39,670 nucleotides of DNA from an uncultured Caulobacteraceae bacterium. GTDB lineage: Bacteria > Pseudomonadota > Alphaproteobacteria > Caulobacterales > Caulobacteraceae. Each line of letters opens with the position of its first letter. Position 1 is the first letter of the stretch. Positions 32,512 to 39,670 of the stretch are shown here, piece by piece. The DNA is taken from assembly GCA_903929535.1 (NCBI GenBank), contig CAIYVC010000063.1:1-39670 (forward strand), given 5' to 3'. The notes under the pieces were generated by a model, which saw only the letters and a list, made by a program, of their open reading frames with translations, was not told the DNA's origin and did not search any database. Position numbers and translations under genes: made by a program.

Positions 32512-32880
32512 CTACTGGGTCTTGAGGTAGGCGATCAGGTCCGCCCGGTCCTGGGGTTCCGGCATGCCGGCGAACGGCATCTTGGTGCGCGGGATCACTA
32601 CCCGGGGATTGGCCAGATAGGCGTTCAGCGTCGATTCATCCCAGACCACGTCCGAACGCTTCATCGCGCCGGAATAGATGTAGTCCTCCACCGAGGCCGA
32701 CTTGCGCCCAACGATGCCCTTCAGGTTGGGGCCCGGGTCGTTCTTGGCCGGATTGAAGGAGTGGCAGGCGGCGCACTGGGCAAACACAGTCTTGCCCCGC
32801 ACGGCGTCGCCCGCGGCTAGAGCCGGTGACGCGGCCGCAGCCATCGCCGCCAGCACTCCAAGTCCAATCAGCAGCTTCAC
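32512..32880 (-). CDS. small monohaem cytochrome c
   Basis: A 122-residue class I cytochrome c with a signal peptide (residues 1 to about 22, ALAA). The haem site CAACH is C36-C39-H40, and the distal ligand M101 lies in RTKMPFAGM. It is the third gene of the dehydrogenase cluster. Its start overlaps the GMC stop by four bases, so it is translationally coupled and probably accepts electrons from the flavoprotein. Gluconate-type dehydrogenases usually have a triple-haem cytochrome subunit of about 45 kDa. This single-haem protein is a much smaller carrier. Confidence 0.87.
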   Translation of the reverse strand: MKLLIGLGVLAAMAAAASPALAAGDAVRGKTVFAQCAACHSFNPAKNDPGPNLKGIVGRKSASVEDYIYSGAMKRSDVVWDESTLNAYLANPRVVIPRTKMPFAGMPEPQDRADLIAYLKTQ

Positions 32881-34658
32881 ACCAGCAGTCCAGGGTTCTT
32901 GAGGTAGCGGTTCTTGATCGCGTCGGCGGCCCAGAAGGCCATCGCCCCGACCGGCCCGGTGGGGTTGTACGAGGAGTTGTGCGGGAACACAGCCGCGCCG
33001 GTGACGAACACGTTATGCACGTCCCAGCTCTGCAGGTACTTGTTGACGACGCTGGTGCGCGGGTCCGACCCCATCATGGCGCCGCCGGTGTTGTGGGTGC
33101 TCTGATAGGGCACCGAGGTCCAGCCGGCCTTGCTGAAGTTGTTGAACATCATCTTGGGGTTCATCGCCTTGGCGATCTTGGCCGACATGTCCACCGCGTG
33201 GGACATGACCTTGAAGTCGTTCTCGTGGAAATCGAAGGTCATGCGCAGCAGGGGCTGGCCGAAGCGGTTCTTGTAGGTCGGGTCCAGCGTCAGGCAGTTG
33301 TCCGGGTGGGGCATCACCGATCCGGTGCCGTTCACCACCACCGAGCCCTGGTACCATTTGGCGACTTCGCGCTTCCATTCGGAGCCCCATTGCGGGGTGC
33401 CGGGAGGCACGGGGTGATAGTTGATCGGCCGCGCGTTGCTGCCCCCGGCGGCGATGGTCGCCCCGCCGATGTAACCACCCGCCTTGGCTCGGTCGAAATC
33501 CTGGTTGTAGTGGAAGTCGTCGACCACGGCGCCCAGACCGCCCGCCGCCATGAACGGGTTGAAGGATCGGTCGTCGAAGAACAGCTGGATGGCCCCGGTG
33601 CGCCCGCCGCCCGCCTGATAGCAGTAGTTGGCGCCGACCAGACCTTCACGGGTCTTGGGATCGTAGGGCTTGCCGATGCCCGACAGCAGCAGCAGGTGCA
33701 CGTTGTTCAGCTGGAAGCCTGACAGGATCACCAGGTCCGCCGGCTGCTCGATCTCCTCGCCGGTCAGCACGTTCACATAGAGGACGCCGGTCGCCTTCTT
33801 GCCGGTGGAGTCCAGCAGCACCTTCTGAACCCAGCTGAAGGTTCTAAGGTCGACGTTCTCGTTCTTCAGCGCCACCGGAATGACGGTGATGTGCGGGCTG
33901 CCCTTGGCGTTGGATTCGCAGCCGAACTTCTCGCAGTAGCCGCAGTACTGGCACTGGCCCAGCTGTTGGCCGTCGATGTTCGTGAACGGCTTGGACATCT
34001 GCGAGGTGGGACGCGGGAAGGCGTGGAAACCTAGCTCGTTGGAGGCCTTGGTGAACATGTTCGTTGCCAGGGCTGCCGTCAGCGGCGGCAGGGGATAGTC
34101 CTTCTTACGCGCGCCTTCGAAGGGGTTGCCGCCCTTCTGGATCTTGCCGTTCAGGTTGCCGGCCTTGCCCGAGATGCCGGCGGTGTATTCGAACTTCTCG
34201 TAATAGGGCTCCAGCTCGGCGTAGCTGATGCCCCAGTCCTTCAGGTTCATGTCGTCGGGGATGTATTTCTTGCCGTAGCGCTGTTCGTAGTTGCTGCGGA
34301 TCTTCAGGTCCTGATCCGCCCAGCGCCAGTTGTGGCCGCTCCAGTGCACGCCCGAACCGCCGACGCCTTCGCCCGGCAGGAAGGAGCCCAGCCGGCGCAT
34401 GGGCAGGGCCTCTTCGGACGGGTTGTTGCGGACGGTCAGGGTGTCCTTGGCCACGTCCATCATCAGTTCGTTACGCTGCTGGAAGCGCAGGTCGTCCCGG
34501 ATCTGAGGAATGTTGAAGTCGTCCTGGGTCGTGCGCGGGCCGCCGCGCTCCAGCACCACGATCTTCAGGCCCGTGGGTCCCAGTTCCTTGGCCATGATCC
34601 CGCCGGCCCAGCCCATGCCGACGATGACGATATCAACGGGGGGAAGTTTTCTAGCCAT
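32877..34658 (-). CDS. GMC-family dehydrogenase flavoprotein subunit
   Basis: A 593-residue FAD flavoprotein of the gluconate 2-dehydrogenase-like GMC group. FAD fold: VDIVIVGMGWAGG near residue 9, with the acidic ERGG end. C236, C239, C242 and C247 form CxxCxxCx4C, the same spacing as in the GMC protein at 20818. The C-terminal region keeps HNTGGAMMGSDP and SYNPTGPVGAMAFW. There is no signal of its own; such large subunits are carried across the membrane with a Tat-exported small subunit, here the neighbouring gene at 34671. The substrate is an alcohol or sugar acid, not identifiable. The start ATG 34658 lies 12 bases downstream of that gene's stop. Confidence 0.88.
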   Translation of the reverse strand: MARKLPPVDIVIVGMGWAGGIMAKELGPTGLKIVVLERGGPRTTQDDFNIPQIRDDLRFQQRNELMMDVAKDTLTVRNNPSEEALPMRRLGSFLPGEGVGGSGVHWSGHNWRWADQDLKIRSNYEQRYGKKYIPDDMNLKDWGISYAELEPYYEKFEYTAGISGKAGNLNGKIQKGGNPFEGARKKDYPLPPLTAALATNMFTKASNELGFHAFPRPTSQMSKPFTNIDGQQLGQCQYCGYCEKFGCESNAKGSPHITVIPVALKNENVDLRTFSWVQKVLLDSTGKKATGVLYVNVLTGEEIEQPADLVILSGFQLNNVHLLLLSGIGKPYDPKTREGLVGANYCYQAGGGRTGAIQLFFDDRSFNPFMAAGGLGAVVDDFHYNQDFDRAKAGGYIGGATIAAGGSNARPINYHPVPPGTPQWGSEWKREVAKWYQGSVVVNGTGSVMPHPDNCLTLDPTYKNRFGQPLLRMTFDFHENDFKVMSHAVDMSAKIAKAMNPKMMFNNFSKAGWTSVPYQSTHNTGGAMMGSDPRTSVVNKYLQSWDVHNVFVTGAAVFPHNSSYNPTGPVGAMAFWAADAIKNRYLKNPGLLV

Positions 34659-34670
34659 GTCCGCGCCCCC

Positions 34671-35408
34671 TTACGAAAAGTCTGCAATGCCGAGGGGCTC
34701 GACCGTAAAGCGTGTCCCGTCGTTGTATTTCTTGATGTTTTCGGCGTTGTTGGCGCCCACGCCGGGGAAGCCGACCATGCGCCAGCCGACCATGTTGCGG
34801 TTGCCGCCGTAGATGGGATCGGAGAACAGGCCCTCCATCACCGTCTGGTAGGCCATGGTGAAGAACTCGCGCCCGGGGATGCCGCCCGCGAACATGATTT
34901 TTCCGGCGGCAAGGTCCTTCAGGAAGGTCTCTTTGTCCGCCGCCGCCAGACGGTCGAAGCTCTTGCCCCAGGTCTTGCGGCAGTAGGCGTTGGAGCCGGC
35001 GATGCCGCGCTGGTAGAGCTCGGCGGGGGTCAGGGGCAGCTGATAGCCTTGGTTGGCCGATCCCTGTTTCCACGGCCCCTGCAGATAGAGCCGGTCGCCC
35101 TTGCCCCACGATCCCGCGCAGGCGCGGTCGATGAAGATGGCGAGGCCGACGTCGGTGCCCGACGGCGTGAGCTCGTCGGCGGGGATCATGTGATCCACCA
35201 TGGCCTCGACGAAGGCCTGCTCGGAAGGCTTCAGGAAGGTGTAGCCGGCGGGCGCGGGACCAGCGGCGGGCGCAGCCCCCTTGGCAGGCGTCGCGGCGGG
35301 CGCGGCGGGTTGGGCGACGGCGGGCGGCGCGGCGATAGGCAGGGCCGAGGCCCCGACGACACCGGCGCCCAGAAGCACGTCGCGGCGACGCATCTTCGGA
35401 TCAGGCAT
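34671..35408 (-). CDS. gluconate 2-dehydrogenase subunit 3-family protein, Tat-exported
   Basis: A 245-residue small subunit matching gluconate 2-dehydrogenase subunit 3. A twin-arginine signal is plain (MRRRDVLLGAGVVG, residues 6-19, then APPAVAQ), followed by a proline- and alanine-rich linker. The folded part begins about residue 55 (YTFLKPSEQAFVEAMVDHMIPADELTPSG) and includes GRREFF-like GIPGREFFTMAYQTVMEGLFSDP. Its usual role is to bind and co-export the FAD subunit. First gene of a three-gene operon with the GMC protein and cytochrome c, about 350 bases from the divergent small gene at 35769. Confidence 0.87.
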   Translation of the reverse strand: MPDPKMRRRDVLLGAGVVGASALPIAAPPAVAQPAAPAATPAKGAAPAAGPAPAGYTFLKPSEQAFVEAMVDHMIPADELTPSGTDVGLAIFIDRACAGSWGKGDRLYLQGPWKQGSANQGYQLPLTPAELYQRGIAGSNAYCRKTWGKSFDRLAAADKETFLKDLAAGKIMFAGGIPGREFFTMAYQTVMEGLFSDPIYGGNRNMVGWRMVGFPGVGANNAENIKKYNDGTRFTVEPLGIADFS

Positions 35409-35502
35409 GGGTTCCTCCCCGGAACATTCTTATGCGCGAACGGTAGCGCGCCCGCCGCCGATTGCCAGAGGGCAAATGGGGGAACGCCGCAAAAGGAGGA
35501 GA

Positions 35503-35607
35503 ATGAATCCCGTCCCGACAATCACGCGGCGCAGTGCCGCACAGTGCGAATGCAGAATTACGCTTCCACTGAGCCGGTTTTTGTATCTTCCTGGATGGGC
35601 TGCATAA
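35503..35607 (+). CDS. possible 34-residue leader peptide
   Basis: In the 360-base gap between the subunit 3 gene and the small gene at 35769, ATG 35503 follows a full AAGGAGG-type site (35493-35499) and reads 34 codons to TAA at 35605-35607. The spacing (three bases) is shorter than usual. The peptide has two cysteines close together and no known match. It may be a leader or a chance ORF. Confidence 0.3.
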   Translation: MNPVPTITRRSAAQCECRITLPLSRFLYLPGWAA

Positions 35608-35648
35608 TATCCCGCAGATTTTGCGGGAATATACCTTGGTATATATTC
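35607..35648. repeat. two adjacent dyads, A/T-rich, in the 35.4-35.8 kb gap
   Basis: ATAT-CCCGCA (35607-35616) pairs with TGCGGG-A-ATAT (35622-35632) over a five-base loop, and ATATACC (35629-35635) pairs with GGTATAT (35638-35644) over TT. Both arms share the ATAT in the middle. The A/T-rich block stands out in this GC-rich window and could be a promoter with an operator, or alternative RNA hairpins. Confidence 0.5.
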
Positions 35649-35768
35649 CAGTTGTTCCGAGGCCCGGTGGGGGCTGAAGCCTCGGATTTCAGTTCCCAAC
35701 GCTCCGTGTTCTTACGCGACGCCATCAAGGCGGCGCGCACAAATAGACGAATGCGAGGACGCCGGATC

Positions 35769-35951
35769 ATGACCGAGGAAGAAGCCAAGCGCCTTCAGTG
35801 GGAAAATGCGTATCTGAAAGACCGCTGCGCCCTTCTGGAGGCCAGCGTCACCGACCTGGACGCCAAGCTCTGCCGCCTGCAGCAAGGCGCCGCGCCTGCC
35901 AAGGGCCCGGGGGCCAGCTGGCTGGCCAATCCTCTGTCGACAGGACAGTAG
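35769..35951 (+). CDS. small coiled-coil protein (60 residues)
   Basis: A 60-residue soluble protein. Residues about 3-40 form one long amphipathic helix with heptad-like leucines (EEEAKRLQWENAYLKDRCALLEASVTDLDAKLCRLQQ), followed by a flexible GPGASW tail. It has no signal peptide. It probably acts as a dimeric or adaptor coiled coil, but function is unknown. ATG 35769 has GAGGA (35755-35759) nine bases upstream. An upstream in-frame start at 35751 is possible. It ends two bases before the stop of the gene on the opposite strand. Confidence 0.65.
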   Translation: MTEEEAKRLQWENAYLKDRCALLEASVTDLDAKLCRLQQGAAPAKGPGASWLANPLSTGQ

Positions 35952-35953
35952 GC

Positions 35954-36214
35954 CTAGAGTTCGGCTTCGGCCTCCTCGACCTCTTCCTTCTCAACGACGG
36001 CCTTCTTCTTCGACACGGCCTTCTTGCGCGCAACCGGAGCCGCCTTGGGCTTGGCCGCCTTGCGCAGGGCCACTTCGGCGTCGATCATCGGGATCAGGGC
36101 TTCGGCTTCCTTCTGCCGCGGACCTTCGGCGCCCGCGCCGATACGCTCAGCGTTGGCGCGCAGGCTGACTAGAGCCTTGTCATCCATTTTCGGGATCAGA
36201 TCGGCGATGCTCAA
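35954..36214 (-). CDS. small protein with Lys/Ala/Glu-rich tail, TTG start
   Basis: An 86-residue protein. The first 50 residues (SIADLIPKMDDKALVSLRANAERIGAGAEG, then EAEALIPMIDAEVALRK) are helical, and the rest is a lysine/alanine tail that ends acidic (KKAVVEKEEVEEAEAEL). The start is a TTG at 36214 with GGAGG six bases upstream (36221-36225). The longer frame from 36322 lacks a site. The tail recalls histone H1-like bacterial proteins, but DNA binding is not shown. Function unknown. Confidence 0.65.
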   Translation of the reverse strand: MSIADLIPKMDDKALVSLRANAERIGAGAEGPRQKEAEALIPMIDAEVALRKAAKPKAAPVARKKAVSKKKAVVEKEEVEEAEAEL

Positions 36215-36463
36215 GGCGCGCCTCCATAAGGACTTTCGGCTGAGGCCGCCGAGGAAGGCAGTCATAGGCTTTCGCGGCTGCGAAGTCAGGTCCAAACGAC
36301 CCGCCAAGCGCCAGCGTGACAAATAAACGTCGGAATCGTCCCGTTTTCATAAGCTGAGCTTTGTCAGCAGCGGTTCATGGATCGCGACGTACATAGCTGC
36401 GTTCTTACTGCTAAGCCCGGGAGACGACCCGGCGCCCCTTCAACGCCTCGAATGGAGGTCCCG

Positions 36464-37087
36464 ATGAACAATCCCCCCAAATTCCGCGCCCAAGGCTGCA
36501 AGGGCGTCGCCGCCTCGGCCCTGTCGGCGGTCCTGGCCCTGTCGATCGTGGCCCCGGCCATGGCCCAGCCGTATCCGCCCCCGCCGCCGCCGCCGGGCTA
36601 CGCTCCGGGCCAGGGCTATCAGGACCCGCAGCTGGCTCCGCCTCAGGGCTATTCGCCCCAGGACGCCCAGCGTGACGCCTCCGACCAGGCCCGCGAGCAG
36701 GACCGCGAATACGCCGCCCGCGCCGAAGCCTGGGCCCAGGCCAACTGCCAGCGCGCCGAAGCCAACCGCTCCACCGGCGGCGCCCTTCTGGGCGGACTGC
36801 TGGGCGCCGTGATCGGCTCCAACCTGGCCAGCGGCGGCGGACGCACCGGCGGCGCCATCATCGGCGGCGTGGCCGGGGCCGCGATCGGCAGTAATGTCGC
36901 CAAGAATTCGGAATCGGCCTGCCCGCAAGGCTACGCTCTGCGCCAGGGCGCTCCGCCGTTCGAGCCGCCGGCGGTCGTCGTCTATGACGCCCCCACCTGG
37001 TACAATCCGTGGATCTGGTACGACGGCCGATACATCTACCGGCCCTATCCGTATCACCGCTATTACCGCGAGCACTTCCGCCGCTAG
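36464..37087 (+). CDS. exported glycine-zipper 2TM-domain protein
   Basis: A 207-residue envelope protein. A signal peptide runs to about residue 35 (PAMAQP), followed by a proline- and tyrosine-rich linker. Residues about 105-145 form the glycine-zipper 2TM motif (GGALLGGLLGAVIGSNLASGGGRTGGAIIGGVAGAAIGS), two glycine-ridged helices thought to pack in the membrane or outer membrane. The C-terminus is aromatic (WYNPWIWYDGRYIYRPYPYHRYY). ATG 36464 has GGAGG five bases upstream and is preferred over ATG 36452. Related proteins (Rcn/SlyB-like) help stabilise the envelope. The exact role is unknown. Confidence 0.82.
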   Translation: MNNPPKFRAQGCKGVAASALSAVLALSIVAPAMAQPYPPPPPPPGYAPGQGYQDPQLAPPQGYSPQDAQRDASDQAREQDREYAARAEAWAQANCQRAEANRSTGGALLGGLLGAVIGSNLASGGGRTGGAIIGGVAGAAIGSNVAKNSESACPQGYALRQGAPPFEPPAVVVYDAPTWYNPWIWYDGRYIYRPYPYHRYYREHFRR

Positions 37088-37093
37088 CGGGAC

Positions 37094-38119
37094 CTAGGCT
37101 TTGCCGGTCCGGGCTTCGAGCAAGGACCGGCGGCCTTCCGCGAACTGCCAGGACAGCAGCACCGGCACGCCGATGGCGATGTCGCGGGCGCGTTTGAGCA
37201 GAGAGAGGGCCAGGGCCGCTTCCGCCGGCAGGCCGAACAGCGGACCCAGCAGGGCGTAGACGCCTTCCTGCACGCCCAGGCCGCTAGGCACCACGAAGGC
37301 GGCGTTGCGCGCGGCGAAAAGCAGGCTCTCGATGGCCACCACCGACAGGAAGGGCAGCGGATGGCCCATCAGGTCCAGGATCAGCCAGGTGCCAGCCGCG
37401 CCGCCGAACCAGGCGAAGATGTGCAACGCCAGGCTCCAGCCCAGACGCGCGGGCTTGCCGTAGGCCTCTTCGATCACCCGGCCCATTTCGGCGGTGTGTT
37501 CGGCGGCGGAGGGCGCCAGCCGCTGCACGAACCGGCCCAGGCCCTCCAGGCCCTTACGCTGGGTGACGATGAAGCTGATCACGATGGCCAGGCCCACCCC
37601 GACACTGCCGACGATGGGCAAAAGCAGCTTGCTCTGCCCCTCCGCGCCGAAGCCCAGATGAGCGGCCAAAAGGGCGATGCCGATCAGGGTGTAGATGATC
37701 TGGGCCACCATCTCGACGGTGACATCGACGATGTTGGAGCCGAACGACGAGCCGCCGGAAACCCCGCCCAGCACCGCGCATCGGGCCGAGATGACCAGAC
37801 CGCCGACCTGGGAAAAGGGCAGGACGTCCGAGGCGGCCTCGCGCGCGATCCGGCCCCACATGAAGACCGGCGAGCGGCTGAGCGTCTCGCCCGGCGCCAC
37901 CACCCACCAGGCCATGCCCAGCGGAGCGAACAGGATCACCTGGGCGGCGATCACCTCCAGGAAGCCGATCAGCCCGATGGGCGCCACGGCGGCCAGCACC
38001 TTGCCGGCGTTGAAATAGGCGATCACGCCGGTGGCGATGAAGAAGCCGATCACCGCAGCGATGATGGCGGAGGTCTTGGCCTTGGAGCCCGTTTTGGCGT
38101 CAGCGGCTGGGTCGCTCAT
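37094..38119 (-). CDS. hpnL: HpnL-like hopanoid-associated membrane protein (LPG synthase TM-domain)
   Basis: A 341-residue inner-membrane protein with about eight hydrophobic segments, matching the lysylphosphatidylglycerol synthase transmembrane domain and the hopanoid-linked HpnL group. Recognisable blocks are ISARCAVLGGVSGGSSFGSNIVDVTVEMVAQ and FAARNAAFVVPSGLGVQEGVYALLG. Its ATG at 38119 overlaps the hpnI stop (ATGA), which places it in the hopanoid operon. HpnL is thought to aid transport or maturation of hopanoids, not proven. The longer frame from 38239 overlaps hpnI and is rejected. It ends six bases from the convergent glycine-zipper gene. Confidence 0.75.
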   Translation of the reverse strand: MSDPAADAKTGSKAKTSAIIAAVIGFFIATGVIAYFNAGKVLAAVAPIGLIGFLEVIAAQVILFAPLGMAWWVVAPGETLSRSPVFMWGRIAREAASDVLPFSQVGGLVISARCAVLGGVSGGSSFGSNIVDVTVEMVAQIIYTLIGIALLAAHLGFGAEGQSKLLLPIVGSVGVGLAIVISFIVTQRKGLEGLGRFVQRLAPSAAEHTAEMGRVIEEAYGKPARLGWSLALHIFAWFGGAAGTWLILDLMGHPLPFLSVVAIESLLFAARNAAFVVPSGLGVQEGVYALLGPLFGLPAEAALALSLLKRARDIAIGVPVLLSWQFAEGRRSLLEARTGKA

Positions 38120-39222
38120 CGTGCGATAGCCCCGTCGCTTTGGACCCGCATGCGGTTGCCGCGCCACTCGACCCGCGCGCCGAAATGGGCGGCGACGAAC
38201 ACGCCGAAGGACAGAATATCCCGCAGAGGAATCAGCCACAGCATCCGGCTGGGCGAGCCGAGCACCCGGTTGGCGGCGTGCGCCTGCAGCAGGCGGTAGA
38301 CGAGCAGGCCCGCCAGCAGGGCCAGGCTCCAGCTGGAGAAACCGGTCAGGGCGGCGCCGATCATGGCCAGCACCAGGAAGTGGGTGATGACGCTGCCGAA
38401 ATATCCGCCGGGGGCCACCAGCCGCACGGTGCGCGCCCAGCGCATCTCATGGACCAGCATGTCGCGGACGGTGCGTTCGGGGAAAACATGGTCGATGACG
38501 ATCCGGGGACAGGTAATCCGATAACCCAAACCGCGCACCACCCGTCCCAGTTCGAAGTCGTCAGCAAGGAAGTCGGCCAGATAGGGGAAGCCGCCGACCT
38601 TGTCCAACACCGCCGCCGGCAGGGCCATGGTCGGGCCCAGGCACGGATGCGCGCCGACGATCTCGCCGATGGAGACGCTGGGGATGAAGCGGGTATTGGA
38701 ATCTTGAGTCGCCAGCACCGACCAGAGGCTGTCGATGGAGCGGCCGCGGTAGAGGCAGTGGACCAGACCCGCGCCGGGGTCCTCCAGCACCGCCACGATG
38801 GCCGCCAGACCGCTCGGCGGCAGACGCACGTCGCTGTCGCTGATGACGATGATCTCGCCGGTCGCCTTGGCCGACATGTTGATGAGGTTGCCGATCTTGC
38901 GGTTGGTCCCGTGCGCTGTGGGATCGACCACCAGAACGATGTCACGGCCCGGATGTTCGGCCTGCAGGCGGCGGACGGCCTCGGCGGCGGGATCGGCGGG
39001 GTCCTGTACGCCGCAGACGATCTGCACGACGCCGCTGTAGTCTTGCGCGCACAGGCTCAGCAGATTGTCGTAGAGCCCCGGCTCGTCGCCATGCAGCGGG
39101 CGCATCACCGTGACGGAAGGACGGCCCACCGGCATCGCGGGCGGCGGCGTCAGGAAGCGGCGTGTGGCGAGCGTGGCCAATAGCGCGAACACCGCCCCGG
39201 CCAGGGCGGCGGCCAGCAGCAC
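38116..39222 (-). CDS. hpnI: hopanoid glycosyltransferase HpnI (GT2 family)
   Basis: A 368-residue GT2 transferase that adds N-acetylglucosamine to bacteriohopanetetrol in composite hopanoid synthesis, per studied HpnI proteins. It has an N-terminal membrane helix, TVMRPLHGDEPGLYDNL, the metal-binding ISDSDVRLPPSG, ADFLADDFELG and the R-W of HEMRWART (the Q/RxxRW position), then C-terminal membrane helices. The start is uncertain: the GTG at 39222 is the first standard one, but coding probably begins at or before it, since it lies 33 bases past the hpnJ stop. Fits between hpnJ and hpnL. Confidence 0.88.
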   Translation of the reverse strand: MLLAAALAGAVFALLATLATRRFLTPPPAMPVGRPSVTVMRPLHGDEPGLYDNLLSLCAQDYSGVVQIVCGVQDPADPAAEAVRRLQAEHPGRDIVLVVDPTAHGTNRKIGNLINMSAKATGEIIVISDSDVRLPPSGLAAIVAVLEDPGAGLVHCLYRGRSIDSLWSVLATQDSNTRFIPSVSIGEIVGAHPCLGPTMALPAAVLDKVGGFPYLADFLADDFELGRVVRGLGYRITCPRIVIDHVFPERTVRDMLVHEMRWARTVRLVAPGGYFGSVITHFLVLAMIGAALTGFSSWSLALLAGLLVYRLLQAHAANRVLGSPSRMLWLIPLRDILSFGVFVAAHFGARVEWRGNRMRVQSDGAIAR

Positions 39223-39255
39223 GATCCCGGCGATGGGGAGGATCGCGGCCAGCCT

Positions 39256-39670
39256 CTAGGCCGCCTGGGCGGCCTGCTTGCGTTCCTTGAGGAACTTGAA
39301 GAACTCCTGCCCCTCGCGCAGCCGGCGCTTCATCATGTCGAAGTCGCGCACCATCTCATTGACGATCGCGCCGATCTTGCGCGGGCGGAAGTAGAAGCGG
39401 CGGTAGAATTCCTCGACCGAGGCGTGGATGTCCTCGTGGCTCAGGTGCGGATAGTGCAGGGGCGCGATCTGGATGCCGTCGTCGGTGACAAGCTCCGCGT
39501 GGGCGGCGTCGAGCCAGCCGTTCTCCACCGCCTGATTGTAGAGGAAGGTGCCGGGATAGGGCGCGGCCAGGGACACCTGGATGGTGTGCGGATTGACCTT
39601 GCAGGCCCAGGCGATGGTCTCCTGGATGGTTTCCTTGGTCTCGCCCGGCAGGCCGGCGATGAAGGTGCCG
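39256..39670 (-). CDS. hpnJ: hopanoid radical SAM protein HpnJ, C-terminal part
   Basis: The last 138 residues of a radical SAM enzyme, its N-terminus beyond the window. FIAGLPGETKETIQETIAWA and NPHTIQVSLAAPYPGTFLYN are typical of HpnJ-like B12/SAM proteins, and the C-terminus (FYRRFYFRPRKIGAIVNEMVRDFDMMKRRL) completes it. HpnJ converts the hopanoid-linked sugar toward the cyclitol ether. The cluster-binding CxxxCxxC lies outside the window and cannot be checked. It is followed by hpnI after 33 bases, on the same strand. Confidence 0.85.
   Translation of the reverse strand, partial: GTFIAGLPGETKETIQETIAWACKVNPHTIQVSLAAPYPGTFLYNQAVENGWLDAAHAELVTDDGIQIAPLHYPHLSHEDIHASVEEFYRRFYFRPRKIGAIVNEMVRDFDMMKRRLREGQEFFKFLKERKQAAQAA

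Noticed and set aside
34332-35951. 539-residue plus-strand ORF ending in the small coiled-coil protein
   Set aside because: Its N-terminal part is a shadow of the GMC and subunit 3 genes. Only the last 60 codons, which have their own ribosome binding site, are accepted.
1-39670. mobile elements, integrases, phage genes, CRISPR arrays and tRNA genes
   Set aside because: I looked for transposase motifs, repeat-spacer arrays, terminal repeats and cloverleaf sequences and found none. Base composition stays uniform apart from the short intergenic A/T-rich blocks listed.

Overview
The window is a dense, high-GC stretch of bacterial chromosome. It looks like an alphaproteobacterium of the Caulobacterales type (Caulobacter/Phenylobacterium-like). 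That assignment is an inference from GC-rich codon use, a TetR-linked adaptor/RND/NodT-type efflux operon, hopanoid side-chain genes, and DUF4142, AIM24 and DUF2188 proteins. I see no rRNA, tRNA, CRISPR array, insertion sequence, integrase or phage gene. Genes are tightly packed with many 1-4 base overlaps.

Layout. (1) 0-1.3 kb: small conserved proteins and an ExoD-family membrane protein. (2) 1.3-8.2 kb: an exported M3 metallopeptidase, a CaiB-type CoA transferase overlapping an HMG-CoA-lyase-type enzyme, a convergent MarR regulator, an exported creatininase-family protein and a DUF4142 protein. (3) 8.2-16.4 kb, minus strand: an APC amino-acid permease, then a tripartite RND efflux operon (adaptor, pump, outer-membrane factor) preceded by its own tetR gene, with clustered GTACCG dyads between them. 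(4) 16.4-18.4 kb: a DUF2188 protein, a TPR/ATP-grasp protein and a 69-residue protein. (5) 18.5-31 kb: the most unusual part. Six paralogous exported proteins of a family I cannot name lie in three tandem pairs. They are interleaved with an SDR, a GMC oxidoreductase, a membrane-anchored glutamate-synthase-like flavoprotein, an exported alpha/beta hydrolase, an exported amidohydrolase and a redoxin-like/2OG-Fe(II) oxygenase fusion. (6) 31-35.4 kb: an AIM24 protein, an orphan ParA-type ATPase, and a three-gene flavin dehydrogenase cluster (cytochrome c, GMC subunit, Tat-exported subunit 3). (7) 35.4-37.1 kb: small proteins, strong dyads and a glycine-zipper envelope protein. (8) 37.1 kb to the end, minus strand: hopanoid genes hpnJ (cut by the window edge), hpnI and an hpnL-like membrane protein.

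How the genes may work together. The segment from 18.5 to 35.4 kb is rich in exported or periplasm-facing hydrolytic and redox proteins. Four genes (paralogues 1 and 2, SDR, GMC) look like a single transcription unit, with gaps of overlap, 36 and 3 bases. All six paralogues keep exactly two cysteines in the mature chain, 138-143 residues apart, and a block ending in a WEG-type turn followed by a hydrophobic strand. I infer a periplasmic module that handles an unidentified substrate together with flavin oxidoreductases. The biochemical role cannot be read from the sequence and is the main open question here.
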